64,000 nt of DNA from Oceanospirillum sp047518265 (GTDB lineage Bacteria; Pseudomonadota; Gammaproteobacteria; Pseudomonadales; Halomonadaceae), in the NCBI GenBank assembly GCA_047518265.1, contig JAKZRG010000010.1, positions 1-64,000 on the forward strand. The letters are read 5' to 3'. This document shows positions 62,901 through 64,000 of this stretch, one piece after another (position 1 is the stretch's first letter; every line of letters begins with the position of its first letter). Below the pieces are notes generated by a model. It was not told the DNA's origin and did no database searches. It saw only the letters and a list, made by a program, of their open reading frames with translations. A program made the translations under genes and the position numbers.

Positions 62901-64000
62901 GCATCATTTTCTACATCAGTCACGGATATCCCTGCACTGATACCGTAATCTCGTGAACTGTTGTACTCCCGAAAGGTATTCATGCTGCTTTTTGCAGTAG
63001 TGGCTGGGCGTTCCGTCAGCTTGGCATCGATATCGATATCACCAGTGGAGGTGACTGTGGCACCCGCACCAATCCGAGCCGTAACATCATTTTCAATCAC
63101 CCCTACCGCCACACCGGCAGACAGGCCAAAGGTATTGCTTCCCGCTCCCGTCGACGTCTTTAATCCCTTACCGCCCAGTTTGTTAGCAAAGTAAGAGTCC
63201 AAACTATTGGCACTATTAACCGCAGATTTCAGAGCACTGGATTTATTTAATGGCCAACTATCGCTCAGATAAGAGCTAGTACCCACCTGTCCTGTCGCTT
63301 TAATGGAAGACTCTTCACTGTCCATCTCAGCTTCAATAGCGATATCTGCTGCGTGGACAACACCATCCACCAGTGCATCCACATCGTTATCTTCCACCAG
63401 CACGGTCACCGCCATGCCCAAGACACCATCGTTATAGGCAACCGCTTCCGCTTCTATATCGTGGTTTTTAACCGCATCAGCCGCCAGATCCAAGCGACCA
63501 TCAGCCGTTAAGGTAACATCGCTGGCGATAGAGACTTTAGAGTCGATATCAGCCTCTGCGACCGTTACCGATGCGGCATACTTTTGTACTGTAGAGGGGG
63601 TAAACCAAAAATCATTACTGGTCTGAAGATCCAGGCCACTATCGGCCATGGCATTAATACTGACATCACCAGCAACATCCAATACCGCACCGTCATCGAT
63701 ACTGACATCCGCATCAACGGTGGAAGAGCCGTAGGTTACCCCCACATAATAGGTGTAAGTTTTCAGACTAGTATCTGTGGTGGCATCCGCATCAAGATCC
63801 AGGCTATCTGCCTCAATCAAACCACCGGAAATATCGACTTCCGCATCCGCTTTTGCAATGGCTACACCGCCAATGGCTGAGAAGTTACCTAAAATAGAGG
63901 CAAGACCGGCACCAAAATAATCACCAACATCTGTGGTGTCGTCTTCAGCATCCCATTCATCTTCACTGACGGCCGTGGCAATCATGGATACGGCGCCACC
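35372..64000 (-). CDS. Giant cadherin/FG-GAP repeat adhesin, 5' end beyond window
   Basis: One uninterrupted frame of more than 9,540 codons, still open at the right edge, so the protein exceeds about 1 MDa. It is strongly acidic (Asp/Glu-rich) and nearly Cys-free; I noticed one Cys, in the C-terminal tail. Order from the N-terminal side: beta-solenoid-like repeats, nine YYVI-type repeats, beta-solenoid, FG-GAP block, seven cadherin-like domains, DUF11, LamG, second FG-GAP block, cadherin-like domains, 18 tandem cadherins, Ser/Asn/Asp-rich linker, helical tail. DxDxDG loops imply heavy calcium binding. No RTX nonapeptides are at the C-terminus, unlike LapA-type adhesins. It is the upstream gene of the export cluster and its likely substrate; inferred role is surface adhesion or cell-cell contact. 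Retention or processing signals would be in the missing N-terminus. Confidence 0.9.
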   Translation of the reverse strand, partial: GGAVSMIATAVSEDEWDAEDDTTDVGDYFGAGLASILGNFSAIGGVAIAKADAEVDISGGLIEADSLDLDADATTDTSLKTYTYYVGVTYGSSTVDADVSIDDGAVLDVAGDVSINAMADSGLDLQTSNDFWFTPSTVQKYAASVTVAEADIDSKVSIASDVTLTADGRLDLAADAVKNHDIEAEAVAYNDGVLGMAVTVLVEDNDVDALVDGVVHAADIAIEAEMDSEESSIKATGQVGTSSYLSDSWPLNKSSALKSAVNSANSLDSYFANKLGGKGLKTSTGAGSNTFGLSAGVAVGVIENDVTARIGAGATVTSTGDIDIDAKLTERPATTAKSSMNTFREYNSSRDYGISAGISVTDVENDAYAYIGSGAQVTLAGDLTLDSHVEVPLNSYFDENNIGDSDAWVQGLSSGYDLDDGIFTSWSLATSSADKVAIGGSVNVLEINNDARAFIADGTVINASGDVSVIAVSEMDTLNFAGGTSFSYGENFESEKDDGAGVGGSVLVIDYDNTVKAEIKSEVDLEADSLLVYADTDMADVGAAVQGGGAGGFAFNGAFVWHEVDNTTQAKVHESAQIDLGDGTVEVPMDIDSDSQTEDSLFTSVMMFNPFEAYDEEEDGSDITRLDEDENTITLSYAHNLSTGDAVVYDNGDSGYDANASDIGGLSDGETYYVIAVDDNVLSLATSYADAIAETAIDLNLDTTSGESHNFFPGFDPANSDGNSYSIDMGFDHGLESGQPVVYSAGGGDPVDGLNDGDTYYVVPADDTSVYLAKTSNEAFYYTLFADSLDDTLVNKSDYLIEIDTSTATGTGHTLRPDLYEDRQVEEIIVSLDSTNNGNLNSNDEHITGKTVDIKADGEVDYFYETDINMLVLAEDDSRAYTGSGGFTIGYNVGIGIGVTVNQVDRTTEAIIGSSQTSLGDDYAPGVGIDSSGLVEVGYDHGFSTGDEVAYTAGDDLSIEGLVDGEVYYASVDSDSAFYLARSAAEASNDASTYFDATAVSSSNQVIDLGYAHGFNTGDQVTYSAGSGTVIDGLEDGEIYYVITIDDTSIALTNSSTDARSNRLWVFSPDSTISDSELSAGDDHAWQTGDAAVYSSGGGQAIDGLVNGETYWVIVDSDDASVIQLAASESNAESGTAITLDTSDASGVAHSLHQLLAPADGVQASTDRADGQIEVIDFGYEHGLLTGDAVRYDTLGGDAIDGLADDTLYYAIVIDSTRIALAETEDDAHLGDLVEFAPVGVEGSDAEGTVSTVEFLVDANGDGDLDTIDLYIFHDYQDGDALVYSAQGGTEITGLTEGEIYYVITLDSTDTDLDTPETMVQLAASYDDAIAGNAITIANTGIADNELHSLRAADVRIALDASTATGDGHILTPDYRIELDASAATGSEHRFSLDYDPTIATNPSHGFGHTFNPSDAVSNDTIDLGYEHGFSDGDEVIYSRGFGDEIYGLSETTIYYVVVSGDTSIQLAESYAMATSDDPEVLELDTTDATGSSHTIARPIRAEVVVDSSTDTIEYDSHHGWLTGDAVTYDSGDGSDIGGLTTGTTYYVIKVDDYSYQLAASAEDANNATAIELDASVATGTEHTLGDKDIASEGSINTGGETQVLATNTGTLGSVALAGTKISTQNIGAKGSNFDSMGKQVSIINGRTGLAAAASVVVNRIDDTTNASIYDATLTTGGDLTLDSENDSLLWGGAGGVALSTGGDNGYALAGASVANTIDNDTEATISASDITIQGDLVLDVDNKADTVGVAVSGAITTGKLAFAASVVVNQIENDTYALIEDGSDIDVYGGVDLSAREKSEVFALSGAVAMDFAGAFQLDQMNPASRLSTNSKTAVGIAFSLNFIEHPQDGVVASVRDSDLYSSGTIAIEAISDNDVVSTGIGFALTTTNKANQNAFALGGSFAYNLIDTETTATIDGQLNEGVEGSAVSLQAEDDSVIVSVTGGAGVSLALSSGVNDAAVGAAFSVSNIATEVKAAIYNADVTATEGDITVDSESDSKLISIAAGGALASTGAFSGSFSIGLVDTSTVALVAGSSRLLADGNVRVSARDQSEVFSLAGSISLSSLFGTSTTPTVSVGIASSSVVATSYTLAAFDPGVDVQANANQAAITVIDGTIDGDDDVDYDSAKGVMVTALHGGDITNIAAAGSISRSGTGIAGSVTLTYVDETTEAIVAANTDINTATSDESDEQSVIIRAGSDTDIIGVAGALAYGGQGGYGAGIDVLVLDKVTRAEVRDGADIDATNNIIVESLSDEKVISVAGAIGLSKDAALAGSVGVSRYTLDTYAEVGDADLYAQGSIVITADDQTEVDVGTGSLVFGSDAGLGGAVVVPVVTKRIEAYVDDNATLDAEGNRDGLTVRTGEFSGNWSDDTSDGSLDEDSGDLKGLDMDNSDLDLDKFIDERGAEAETQEDFKGLAISATNRDEVELYAVGASVSTSGSAIQLSGVFNFYNVTTKAYIGDAVSVNQNTDSDGAEQSVLLAAGNDGFHRGIAGAVAASFDANDMAATIAAGLTVIDQTAKAWIGDDSVVSAADDVSVTANNSVILASADAGIAGSGYGAIAGSLRGVGIYDTTYATIGAATVTAGGNVIVEANDHTDNDLIAGGVGIALNGGGLGAGVISVGVYKDTRAAIYSGADVNAYAKGDSLTVADGTIADNGSFNQVSGVSGVVVSAYSTENLYNLGVAGGIGSKAGIAGAVVWQITDSDTQAYIESGAIINDEQDNADSDQDIHVTALNSIGLTSSTGAVAGGLYGGLAGGVIVGEIKNDTSAYVGGTLYAKDDLEVAALSNTELDIVSFSAAAGAVGITGAVAVLSIGGDLDDSYTADDSSSSALTDDDGNDTETDTQDATSDATSGNGLTDYASDDEDTAYGDNSEDISDETSSASNEIDSNINRSGSGASDVASGTTAFIVDGSLVEVGDTVEVEARTRVDGEVWIGGLAAGLASAGGAVGIVDIEAHATAYIGTDALVTNDGYLLVETSADHDVELEAYAGAGGIVGIALQYSEVDDTSRQQASIGSGADIRQTDELTVSSSRDMDHQARSAGGSIGVVGVGVSAARVYVSGEASAEVKDSVTLGTSDDHLGSVTISAESNDRGRTEGYAGSAGVAAGTGVDIETHVDGDVTASTGQSVAIYADNEVEVTAEARVRGKSEVFGVTLSSIASAGAALADTYVSPDVTASIGQDNSIKAGDLTVSALQGLRDGFDESAYTYGYGVSASIIVGIQATLFSSNAQGSTIATIGSDSVLDVAGTISITAETETGLFAEGNGGAGGGITAIGANFVELDNDVDTKATLGGDAEVDASALVIKAEANDSLEARAEVGSGSLIGSFGAGDDAMAADVNITLTANTEAGIEDGSGGGDTGIDVTTLTILSDHTTELNGEVENTSISGLVSVSGAGLDAALVATVAATVGRNQRVNAESITIEAQNRSGATDGKDKIDVYSTSGSFAGGATVDATVTVEQDTSVNISDGASLILSSSEGDDGSDENFSLLAHNTSELSAEGELVNGAVGSGTDLDTWIKLNQYDARINVGDADLSSAGEILLASWSEADLDVNASAHASGLITIPDTVARATVDSENEVNLASGATLEAEGDIKLLAGQNEVLESLDDVPETNQFTLSAVGGAYSQAAGAFPEATAQARATQYNQIDIASGATVTGHTDVHMLTDEGLDLMYGLAIESGYTTSYGGDEDFEVFNTVIVDGTVEVGVDAVQTLTIAEDDTMTFEGESISISLDEARTVSATFGDYLDELVELWVEYIDTDQEEVYEAEIEYWLDVITGLGGTASFDAASGEILYETDIALDFYVIDEVNARSGNILVDADALTGDGNIIAPGDVTIEIINNTDKSLDLSGLEIPESFGGNLYLNDVRVTSNDDIELLKDEDVSGDNVGFDLTIAATTSDPSITVTNVEQASHTVDTHIVVSGDISNLEGSVNLDSGTGSLLINGDITAGTLGLTSGGDFFLSGSQWLHFGGDPIELYEDIAEANEDSRSFVSDTSTVFTADDDSDPDIIAGNIFVNAQYINVNGIIQSGIAEHEVVISEAEGSLYQQIASAVTNYYQNGENEADRYLTLGDDLVSGDVSVRYDVVDGHLELTSDIEVSGGYIQLIGEIANTGGGEIRVLDGYGTIDIDNESSLDLVIVGDLDAGKGSDDGSGIEGTVSILDANRNYQETLFERVDGIVSVDGNGQVIDSEDQAQFLPSDQRYVWTSGNAYTSETVYELNNQSSQRDASYVVSNGSLTQQDTDYTNPDPLSSGSYLTNSSDDDVYTFTFTESYAGGTGTLYIQQYTEIDKVAGIVVNKETRYDHTYVLEQGFKEVYTHSVKADQPIDIVFIGNENGYVDIDTGADLTIEGTVAARGGDVIINAEGDISTGDDGVVVAASLDLNASGVIGGDSPLNIEMTDVEGGLVANTSGGDIDIYVADGDLNLTEVDSAGDVSIEVAAGGITAGDLNDLGIDAHIEADSISLSSAGVIGSSDQSIVIDSGSDDAETVTVSALSDIYLTEVQGDLALVSAISSGGHVTIDVSTGSLVDAQAEEGTVYDEEAREALVDLWDEMNLTNTDRETEWLASYQAAYSVEYNEYWELREAAAVYDGSGDLDYFDDSVLTFSDDLRAYYMDSQGLSSAEVDQVEQDIVDRLDELHAIYGEGGSYVTDNDTGFDPTAYDDSFSYQFTDSEEADITDGLVWTSDQLLWGLPSSSVIRTADTDITVEEANISGVDITLTTAQALGENADGAEIIYVENGDIDNITDDDTKAALLAAESGDLEFYLWDDLNNDGSVSDNELTEWVDSDGDDIVDEDEFNLIKLYQTQDLDLDASGTVTIAADGVVYIGADNDLTLAQVDAGSGDIRLKVDGNISRDGSVADTTLIGADLILEASGSIGIGAELNPLTLDLSGELTARSGGDLYLSDLSGSLEIASLYAEGIIGLTGSVMLDGNDTDSTTVTNISAEGLVLNLSEFGTDANPFELELGESALSGEVNAGLYLQVVTDLNIDNLILNGTTDITGEQDIYLGRIEVESGSATVTASLGDILDYIGSDINVLHDGLTLSTPFGNIGQANDPIEYKEGITLSTDASGDIYLDEQALSQGNFSDAGTGGNSNHTSQVFTADFNGDGLNDVLVRYITDSGWDDAAKLMLNNGDFTFTSTTLSFTPMAIGDVDSDGDMDIIDSDFILQLNQGGDQDGTEGTFTEASQTLDSGIDDFLAWDTELVDIDGDNDLDLVAIDLENEVLVQWDNNGSGLFPVAITTDLSADLPVSGAGYDISPQNLSFADLDADGDQDLILMYADDVLQTFAATQDEGRYVQRDRAEAYVVFENDGAGNLNKDWSISIGPDEWWGVDLADIDGDDDLDALYATESGVEVWQNNGNFNFSLIDTLDAGFALDLDLVDLDYDGDLDLFVATDGSAGPDDSDGAANTIWFNDGNGGFTDSGQTLGDNQSHQVTFIDLDGDGDSDAYVANASPLGGVERDELWQNQSPPSIDADQTFSVYENQDTGTSLGTLSVTDTDLGEVLSYAITAGNDDGFFTIDAATGELSTTQALDFETNATRYTLTVEVTDTAGLIDSGVIAIDLLDLDQPPVLDFYVLASDENAGDGAVVGQLTATDPEADLGDTVVDFAIVGGSGQGIFSIDSDGVVTMDSSLSHEDGAEYTLLVEMTDADGNVSDSDTYQAVTITINDLAEAPGDENQTITFYENRAVGEYLGSFTIDDDDDGESFTVEFVNGGYDGRFIFTESTDDPYTFDVSVGQTTYTNTDSIDLGNNASYQLRATDKDGLDSTFYIILDILAFDDTPTMGDETHSFPESGGSDEWVTTLDASDDDIVNGDSLVYSAVSLIHVAQDTTQTNITLNDASDPFTLDTSTGEIRVDTSGFDHAATDYYLYVVEVEDEEGFTDQTTITVYVTNLNDAPVFDAGSYDFTINENREDGHVVGTVSATDADLGDGLTYSWTAGQGAHPYGIDATTGEITVADGSLTDYEDTDVRDLTLSIDVTDRSGETDTSSVTIHLTDLNIDPRISGFGDAGFYEGTISAGDQAGDRLTLLLEWGGTVGSQTDLDYVDGDRHTYTLSGDYAHLFELDVETVEYNSGSLSRYDYVRANVADGVSLELDYEDLVEQGFTGGTGYVNWTTLTVTVVDTEGGSNSMTADVRVYDVDEDPILDSGQQLTVNELAVVGDSIGTLSHIKDDGDSFSIVAGNDDSVFTIDADTGEITLADTSLLDYEQVQSYDLFVRLSTGSDFVETSVSVDVENAYETNLSVSKTSDVTVATEGDNVTYTITITNDGDTDITGATVTDLLSGLENAELISIETSTGDGLAMGEQEGVLTLQTSDDELYDHYNDVYDANFEREVNKDYFDTGEDLSQWLGDSSTLVFWLNTEQVNDAYVAMNSLSSTSDLSSSQSYAPAITGFNGDNGADSNFDSISWGWLDGDGKLNLTAKNSNNSSSTEITSDTVINDGSWHHIAMTRDADTGALQIYVNGVLEDSTGSGRTGVLEGSFSSIGQVTYSSELPYNQRYWLYNDVINGFEGQLDDVSVFDQVLALDDIQALMNGDAGVPDAVAAWNFTTSSNNSGVSSVLTAGTLASGLSDTVDLAVGSSITYVIEGTVADLDSHRAAVEGVISSAVSVSGDFINHIASDASDAVSIWVEADAAGGSGQFVIDDTLYSAETDDVAIADVNGDGYLDIWLANDGADQILLNDGAGNFTDSGQSLGSVDSQTVILADVDLDGDLDAITGYYTDTDLSSQNAPTNMINYVQLWLNQGGDQAGSEGVFVEADTLDVYQYQYNGLQYDLNASDLDMADLNNDGYLDLVVNANVRDAGDNVIFLNDGSGNFRQIRQALTQDGVGIDDGTVSSSTTPNEVVLGDWDNDGVVDMATVKSDLHIYMNDGYGQFDRISDINDNSNSANTIASGDLNSDGYLDIVQGSNIYLNQGDGSFALDSSLSLTNLTEVILGDLDGDGHLDIISLESDGTYTSFLNDGEANFSEYYSEQVTDIGTAREVALADLDYDGDLDLVVVGSSGSQILFNASQVQMDLETSTLDTYEETPVTLPTISLSDLDLAADGEITLTISVGSVAPESGSSAPETAALETGAVDDADGTLTWDSETGTTITRTGTLDELNALLLTSVVLTPATEISGELEITVQANDGVVTSNQIITVAVTATNDAPTLVAPDELSTDEDVDLDITGISISDLDSDELELTLSVNVGSLTLSGSEDDTLVLSGSADEINTQLAGLVYSPLSNMFGAAKVALTLVDGDQRVSHDIDIQVGTVNDGPELILAADSVDMEEDTTATIDVISVGDEDDDTLTITLTSVTGMLILAGEQDYEVSYTGTRSQLNTQLEALQYTPLADWYGEAEITIKLDDGTELRVDSLTVNVIDDLEDEVNDAPTLELTQNVFSVDEDNSEQIAIASYAVVDDELGSNILSLSGDYADWFTLDGDSLYLKADAELDAETASSIELILAVDDDTVGDSPDDSISLTLDIGDVNEHTPVLADTSFSIMENSSNTTLVGTLRASDSDSSNGGFSYAITVGNELGIFTIDQDSGEISIADNAALDRESLNEVQLTVEVSDKGPGSELTDTAVITISLEDVNEFATEIQDTIFSIAENSDNGIVVGTISASDDDATEVGSVFTITSGNALGIFSIDADTGVISVEDNTYLNREQISEVELTVAVDDGEHSDSATVTISISDQNEYAPVLADASYVLDENAAIGTLITVLKATDPDATGGDISYRIRAGNELGIIALDEESGELTIADSSLFDRESIEQIELTIQARDNTTTSVLKGYAVITISLQDVNEFAPVLDDAQFTLPENSEIGFSLGTLVATDEDATNNNLSYQITSGNELGIFAIDSESGEITVADNTQLDFELLSEIQLTIQVSDQDEISALMDSATVTISVDDINESAPVLADVSFELAENSVNGFLVGSVIATDADGDNIPLSYSITAGNELGIFDIDADTGEISVTDNSNLDFETVEQIQLTVTVSDNDPNAAMTGSATITVNVENVNEYQPVLNDSVFTIQENMANGEVIGSIDLANGDDAEGFLNYDIIAGNELGIFELNGETGELEIDNNNNLDREQISQVQLTVQVSVDETGAADTATLTITITDANEFAPVINDDSFSILETSDKGAVIGTVSASDEDATNGGLSYEIISGNDLGIFEIDAESGDISIVDNSNLDSDLIDQAQLTIQVSDNGLAVSDEAAGGTTEEVGNVQTDALTSSATVTISVINVNQYQPVLNDGVFTVQENAENNSVIGSVTIANIDEAEGFLNYDIIAGNELGIFELNGETGELEIDNNNNLDREQISDVQLTVQVSVDETGAADTATLTITITDANEFAPVINDVSFSVLETSDKGAVIGTVSASDEDATNGGLSYEIISGNDLGIFAIDAESGEISIADNSNLDSDLIDQAQLTIQVSDHGVATTEDALANALTDTASVTISVINVNQYQPVLNDGVFTVQENAENNSVIGSVTIANIDEAEGFLNYDIIAGNELGIFELNGETGELEIDNNSNLDREQISDVQLTVQVSVDETGAADTATLTITITDANEFAPVINDANFSILETSENDTLVGSMSASDDDATSGGLSYEIVSGNDLGVFEIDAESGEITVVDNSNLDNDLIDQAQLTIQVSDHGVAATEDALANALTDTATVTISVINVNQYQPVLNDGTFTVQENAENNSVIGSVTIANIEDAEGFLNYDIIAGNELGIFELNGETGELEIDNNSNLDREQVSEVQLTVQVSVDETGAADTATLTITITDANEFAPVINDASFSILENSDNDTPIGRVLATDNDASNGDLSYAITAGNELGIFTIDSTSGEISVLDNRNLDFETISEVQLTVTASDNGPDEALTTSATVTIGIEDNPAFEPVLNDVALSLVENTATDTLVTTVQASNSAEAEEILLYQIISGNELGIFDLNAETGELTIEDNSNLDREQIEQIQLAIEVEALNADTRDTAMLNITLTDSNEFAPQLDNVSFNLLENSAVDTLVGTLQAYDDDISSGEFSYQISAGNDLGIFALDETTGEITVADNSALDREQLEQVELTVQVSDLDADNPLTTDATITISLQDDDEFDAVFDAADFSIDENSANDSVLGSVTVVDEDVTQADLSYIITDGNDLGIFAIDNTSGEISVLDNGNLDRETLSEVELIVAVSDNDPESDYSALATVRITILDVDEFASDIADVSFTIAENSDNNSLLGTVTATDDDATAELSYSIISGNELGIFTIATNSGAISIADSSNLDREQISEIQLTVQIVDSSSSFTDTAVITVAVNDINEFAPDITDASFTVEEFSANGTVIGSVTATDADASNGGLSYAITGGNELGLFTIDSLTGELSVADSDALEYESVESVQLSITVSDNGTDNSQQVSSKQSTSLMDIGLLDIPDYNDFVEAWQNSVASNNSSDNGNSDNNDTDSHSETDTNTSNDSNLLDLATSEPATVLVELLDSWTEVTTSTGSDSSDGTESSVEVTEGAEEQVVALSDFISELGNGEQRKLNIELVEVILQSTDTSNQSVDDQYAQYIAWCELVGLDPISSSAFEALSNRLSQ
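35935..41592 (-). repeat. Array of 18 cadherin-type repeats in the adhesin
   Basis: Eighteen repeats of about 105 residues. Most follow APVLxDxxFxxxENS at the start, GNELGIFxID in the middle and a calcium-type DNxxLDxE, then LTVxVSD, near the end. I counted them by the GN(E/D)LG(I/V/L) motif. Each step is about 314 bp. Repeats 6-13 form the near-identical two-domain unit described separately. Confidence 0.85.
37741..40020 (-). repeat. Near-identical 645-bp tandem DNA units
   Basis: Within the cadherin array a two-domain unit of 215 codons recurs. The same DNA block begins at 37741, 38386, 39031 and 39709, giving spacings of 645, 645 and 678 bp; the last unit has an 11-codon insertion. The domain beginning YQPVLNDG is almost identical between copies, pointing to recent duplication or gene conversion. 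Confidence 0.85.
41592..42960 (-). other. Cadherin-like/Ig-like domains of the adhesin
   Basis: Four domains of the bacterial cadherin-like class. They share TLDTYEETPVTLPTISLSD, LSTDEDVDLDITGISISDLD, MEEDTTATIDVISVGDEDDD and VFSVDEDNSEQIAIASYAV as their DED/EE-containing openings. They link the FG-GAP block to the C-terminal cadherin array. Confidence 0.65.
42960..44075 (-). other. FG-GAP/VCBS block 2 of the adhesin
   Basis: A run of about seven integrin-alpha-like repeats with Ca-binding DxNxDG/DLDYDGDLD loops, for example ADVNGDGYLDIWLANDG, ADVDLDGDLDAITGY and GDLNSDGYLDIVQGSN. It should fold as one beta-propeller. Confidence 0.8.
44350..45290 (-). other. LamG-like and DUF11 domains of the adhesin
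   Basis: From the N-terminal side, a DUF11 segment (SVSKTSDVTVATEGDNVTYT, then TNDGDTDITGATVTDLL) is followed by a LamG/concanavalin-like domain. The latter has SSTLVFWLNTEQVNDAYVAM, WHHIAMTRDADTGALQIYVN and FEGQLDDVSVFDQVLALDDI, the classic jelly-roll signature of carbohydrate- or protein-binding lectin folds. It is a candidate ligand-binding module. Confidence 0.75.
45290..47595 (-). other. Second cadherin cluster of the adhesin
   Basis: About seven more divergent cadherin-like repeats, such as DQTFSVYENQDTGTSLGTL, FTINENREDGHVVGTVSATD and LTVNELAVVGDSIGTLSH. They are interspersed with DxDxxD segments and much less alike than the C-terminal array. Confidence 0.75.
47600..48720 (-). other. 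FG-GAP/VCBS block 1 of the adhesin
   Basis: Integrin-like repeats with ADFNGDGLNDVLVRY, GDVDSDGDMDIIDSD, VDIDGDNDLDLVAID, ADLDADGDQDLILMY and IDLDGDGDSDAYVANAS. It forms a likely second calcium-binding beta-propeller, similar in design to block 2. Confidence 0.8.
48770..52990 (-). other. Mixed beta-rich region of the adhesin
   Basis: Beta-helix-like sequence (for example GDLYLSDLSGSLEIASLYAE and GDVTIEIINNTDKSLDLSG), interrupted near 50,000-50,420 by an unusual charged, helix-prone insert (ALVDLWDEMNLTNTDRETEW, then VDQVEQDIVDRLDELHA). No named domain recognised. Confidence 0.45.
52990..59230 (-). repeat. Long beta-solenoid-like repeat region of the adhesin
   Basis: Several dozen short repeats of about 40-50 residues. 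The common pattern is an Ala/Gly/Val strand, a T-x-A-x-I-x-x-G motif, then a Thr/Ser-rich strand with SGDVxVxAxxxT-like ends (for example TTNASIYDATLTTGGDLTLD). The pattern resembles filamentous-haemagglutinin-type parallel beta-helices. Confidence 0.65.
59250..62112 (-). repeat. Nine YYVI-type repeats of the adhesin
   Basis: Nine repeats of about 70-90 residues with GYEHGFxTGDxVxY, IDGLxDGxxYYVI, a DxTSIxLAxS strand, and LDTSxATGxxHxL at the end. They form two groups (two copies at 61,560-62,112, seven at 59,250-61,225), split by a stretch of beta-solenoid. Similar repeats are known in very large bacterial surface proteins. Confidence 0.75.
62115..64000 (-). repeat. N-terminal-side beta-solenoid repeats of the adhesin
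   Basis: The same AKADAEVDISGGLIEADSLD / TLTADGRLDLAAD style as the region at 53-59 kb, here running off the window edge. The true N-terminus, signal or retention module is not visible. Confidence 0.6.

Noticed and set aside
35496..63880. Dozens of 60-170 codon open frames on the + strand and in other frames opposite the giant adhesin
   Set aside because: They mirror the repeats of the adhesin (the same shadow frames recur at 645-bp steps), lack ribosome-binding sites and family features, and arise from its Asp/Ser/Thr-rich codon bias.
1..64000. rRNA, tRNA, riboswitch, prophage or transposase genes
   Set aside because: I looked for conserved cores and cloverleaf or transposase motifs and saw none; short or divergent ones could have been missed by eye.

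Overview
The window reads as chromosomal DNA of a Gammaproteobacterium, most likely marine. Supporting signs are the housekeeping set (bioA behind a BirA-type operator, dinB behind a LexA-like box, upp-uraA, prfC, TatD), a dense c-di-GMP/two-component complement, moderate GC and a giant acidic cadherin-rich adhesin. I saw no rRNA, tRNA, CRISPR array, transposase or prophage gene. The right edge cuts the giant gene, so its N-terminus lies outside.

Layout. 1-6 kb: a DsbD/ScsB-type thiol reductase and cytochrome b561, a MioC flavodoxin, an alpha/beta hydrolase and bioA. 6-12 kb: a signalling block on the minus strand (CBS-PAS-GGDEF-EAL enzyme, double-receiver response regulator, dinB, EAL-like/HDOD protein). 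12-21 kb: upp-uraA, a small unknown gene, a FapA/DUF342 protein, a membrane PAS histidine kinase, a small membrane protein, a TatD hydrolase and prfC. 22-25.5 kb: a decayed accessory region. It holds a small operon of unknown proteins and remnants of four other genes (HsdS, DUF1016/YhcG, a sigma-54 activator, a solute-binding protein) joined nearly end to end. 25.7 kb: a SapC-family gene.

26.6-64 kb: the striking part, a minus-strand cluster of six genes. In transcription order they are a giant adhesin (more than 9,540 residues in the window, about 1 MDa), a TolC-type outer-membrane protein, a small periplasmic adaptor, a GAF-membrane-HlyD protein, a PqqD/RRE-like-M50 peptidase-HlyD fusion, and a shortened SecA-like ATPase. 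No ABC transporter ATPase is seen in the window, and the adhesin has no RTX nonapeptide repeats at its C-terminus. My inference is that this is a dedicated export machine. SecA-like motor, M50-HlyD and GAF-HlyD inner-membrane parts, adaptor and TolC channel would replace the usual type I ABC exporter for a cell-surface giant protein. I know of no named secretion system with this composition, but I could not search.

The giant protein, from its N-terminal side (right) to its C-terminus (left), contains beta-solenoid-like repeats, nine YYVI-type repeats, more beta-solenoid, an FG-GAP/VCBS block, a cadherin cluster, DUF11 and LamG domains, a second FG-GAP block, cadherin-like domains and 18 tandem cadherin repeats. 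The cadherin array includes a recently duplicated 645-bp unit. It ends in a Ser/Asn/Asp-rich linker and a short helical tail.
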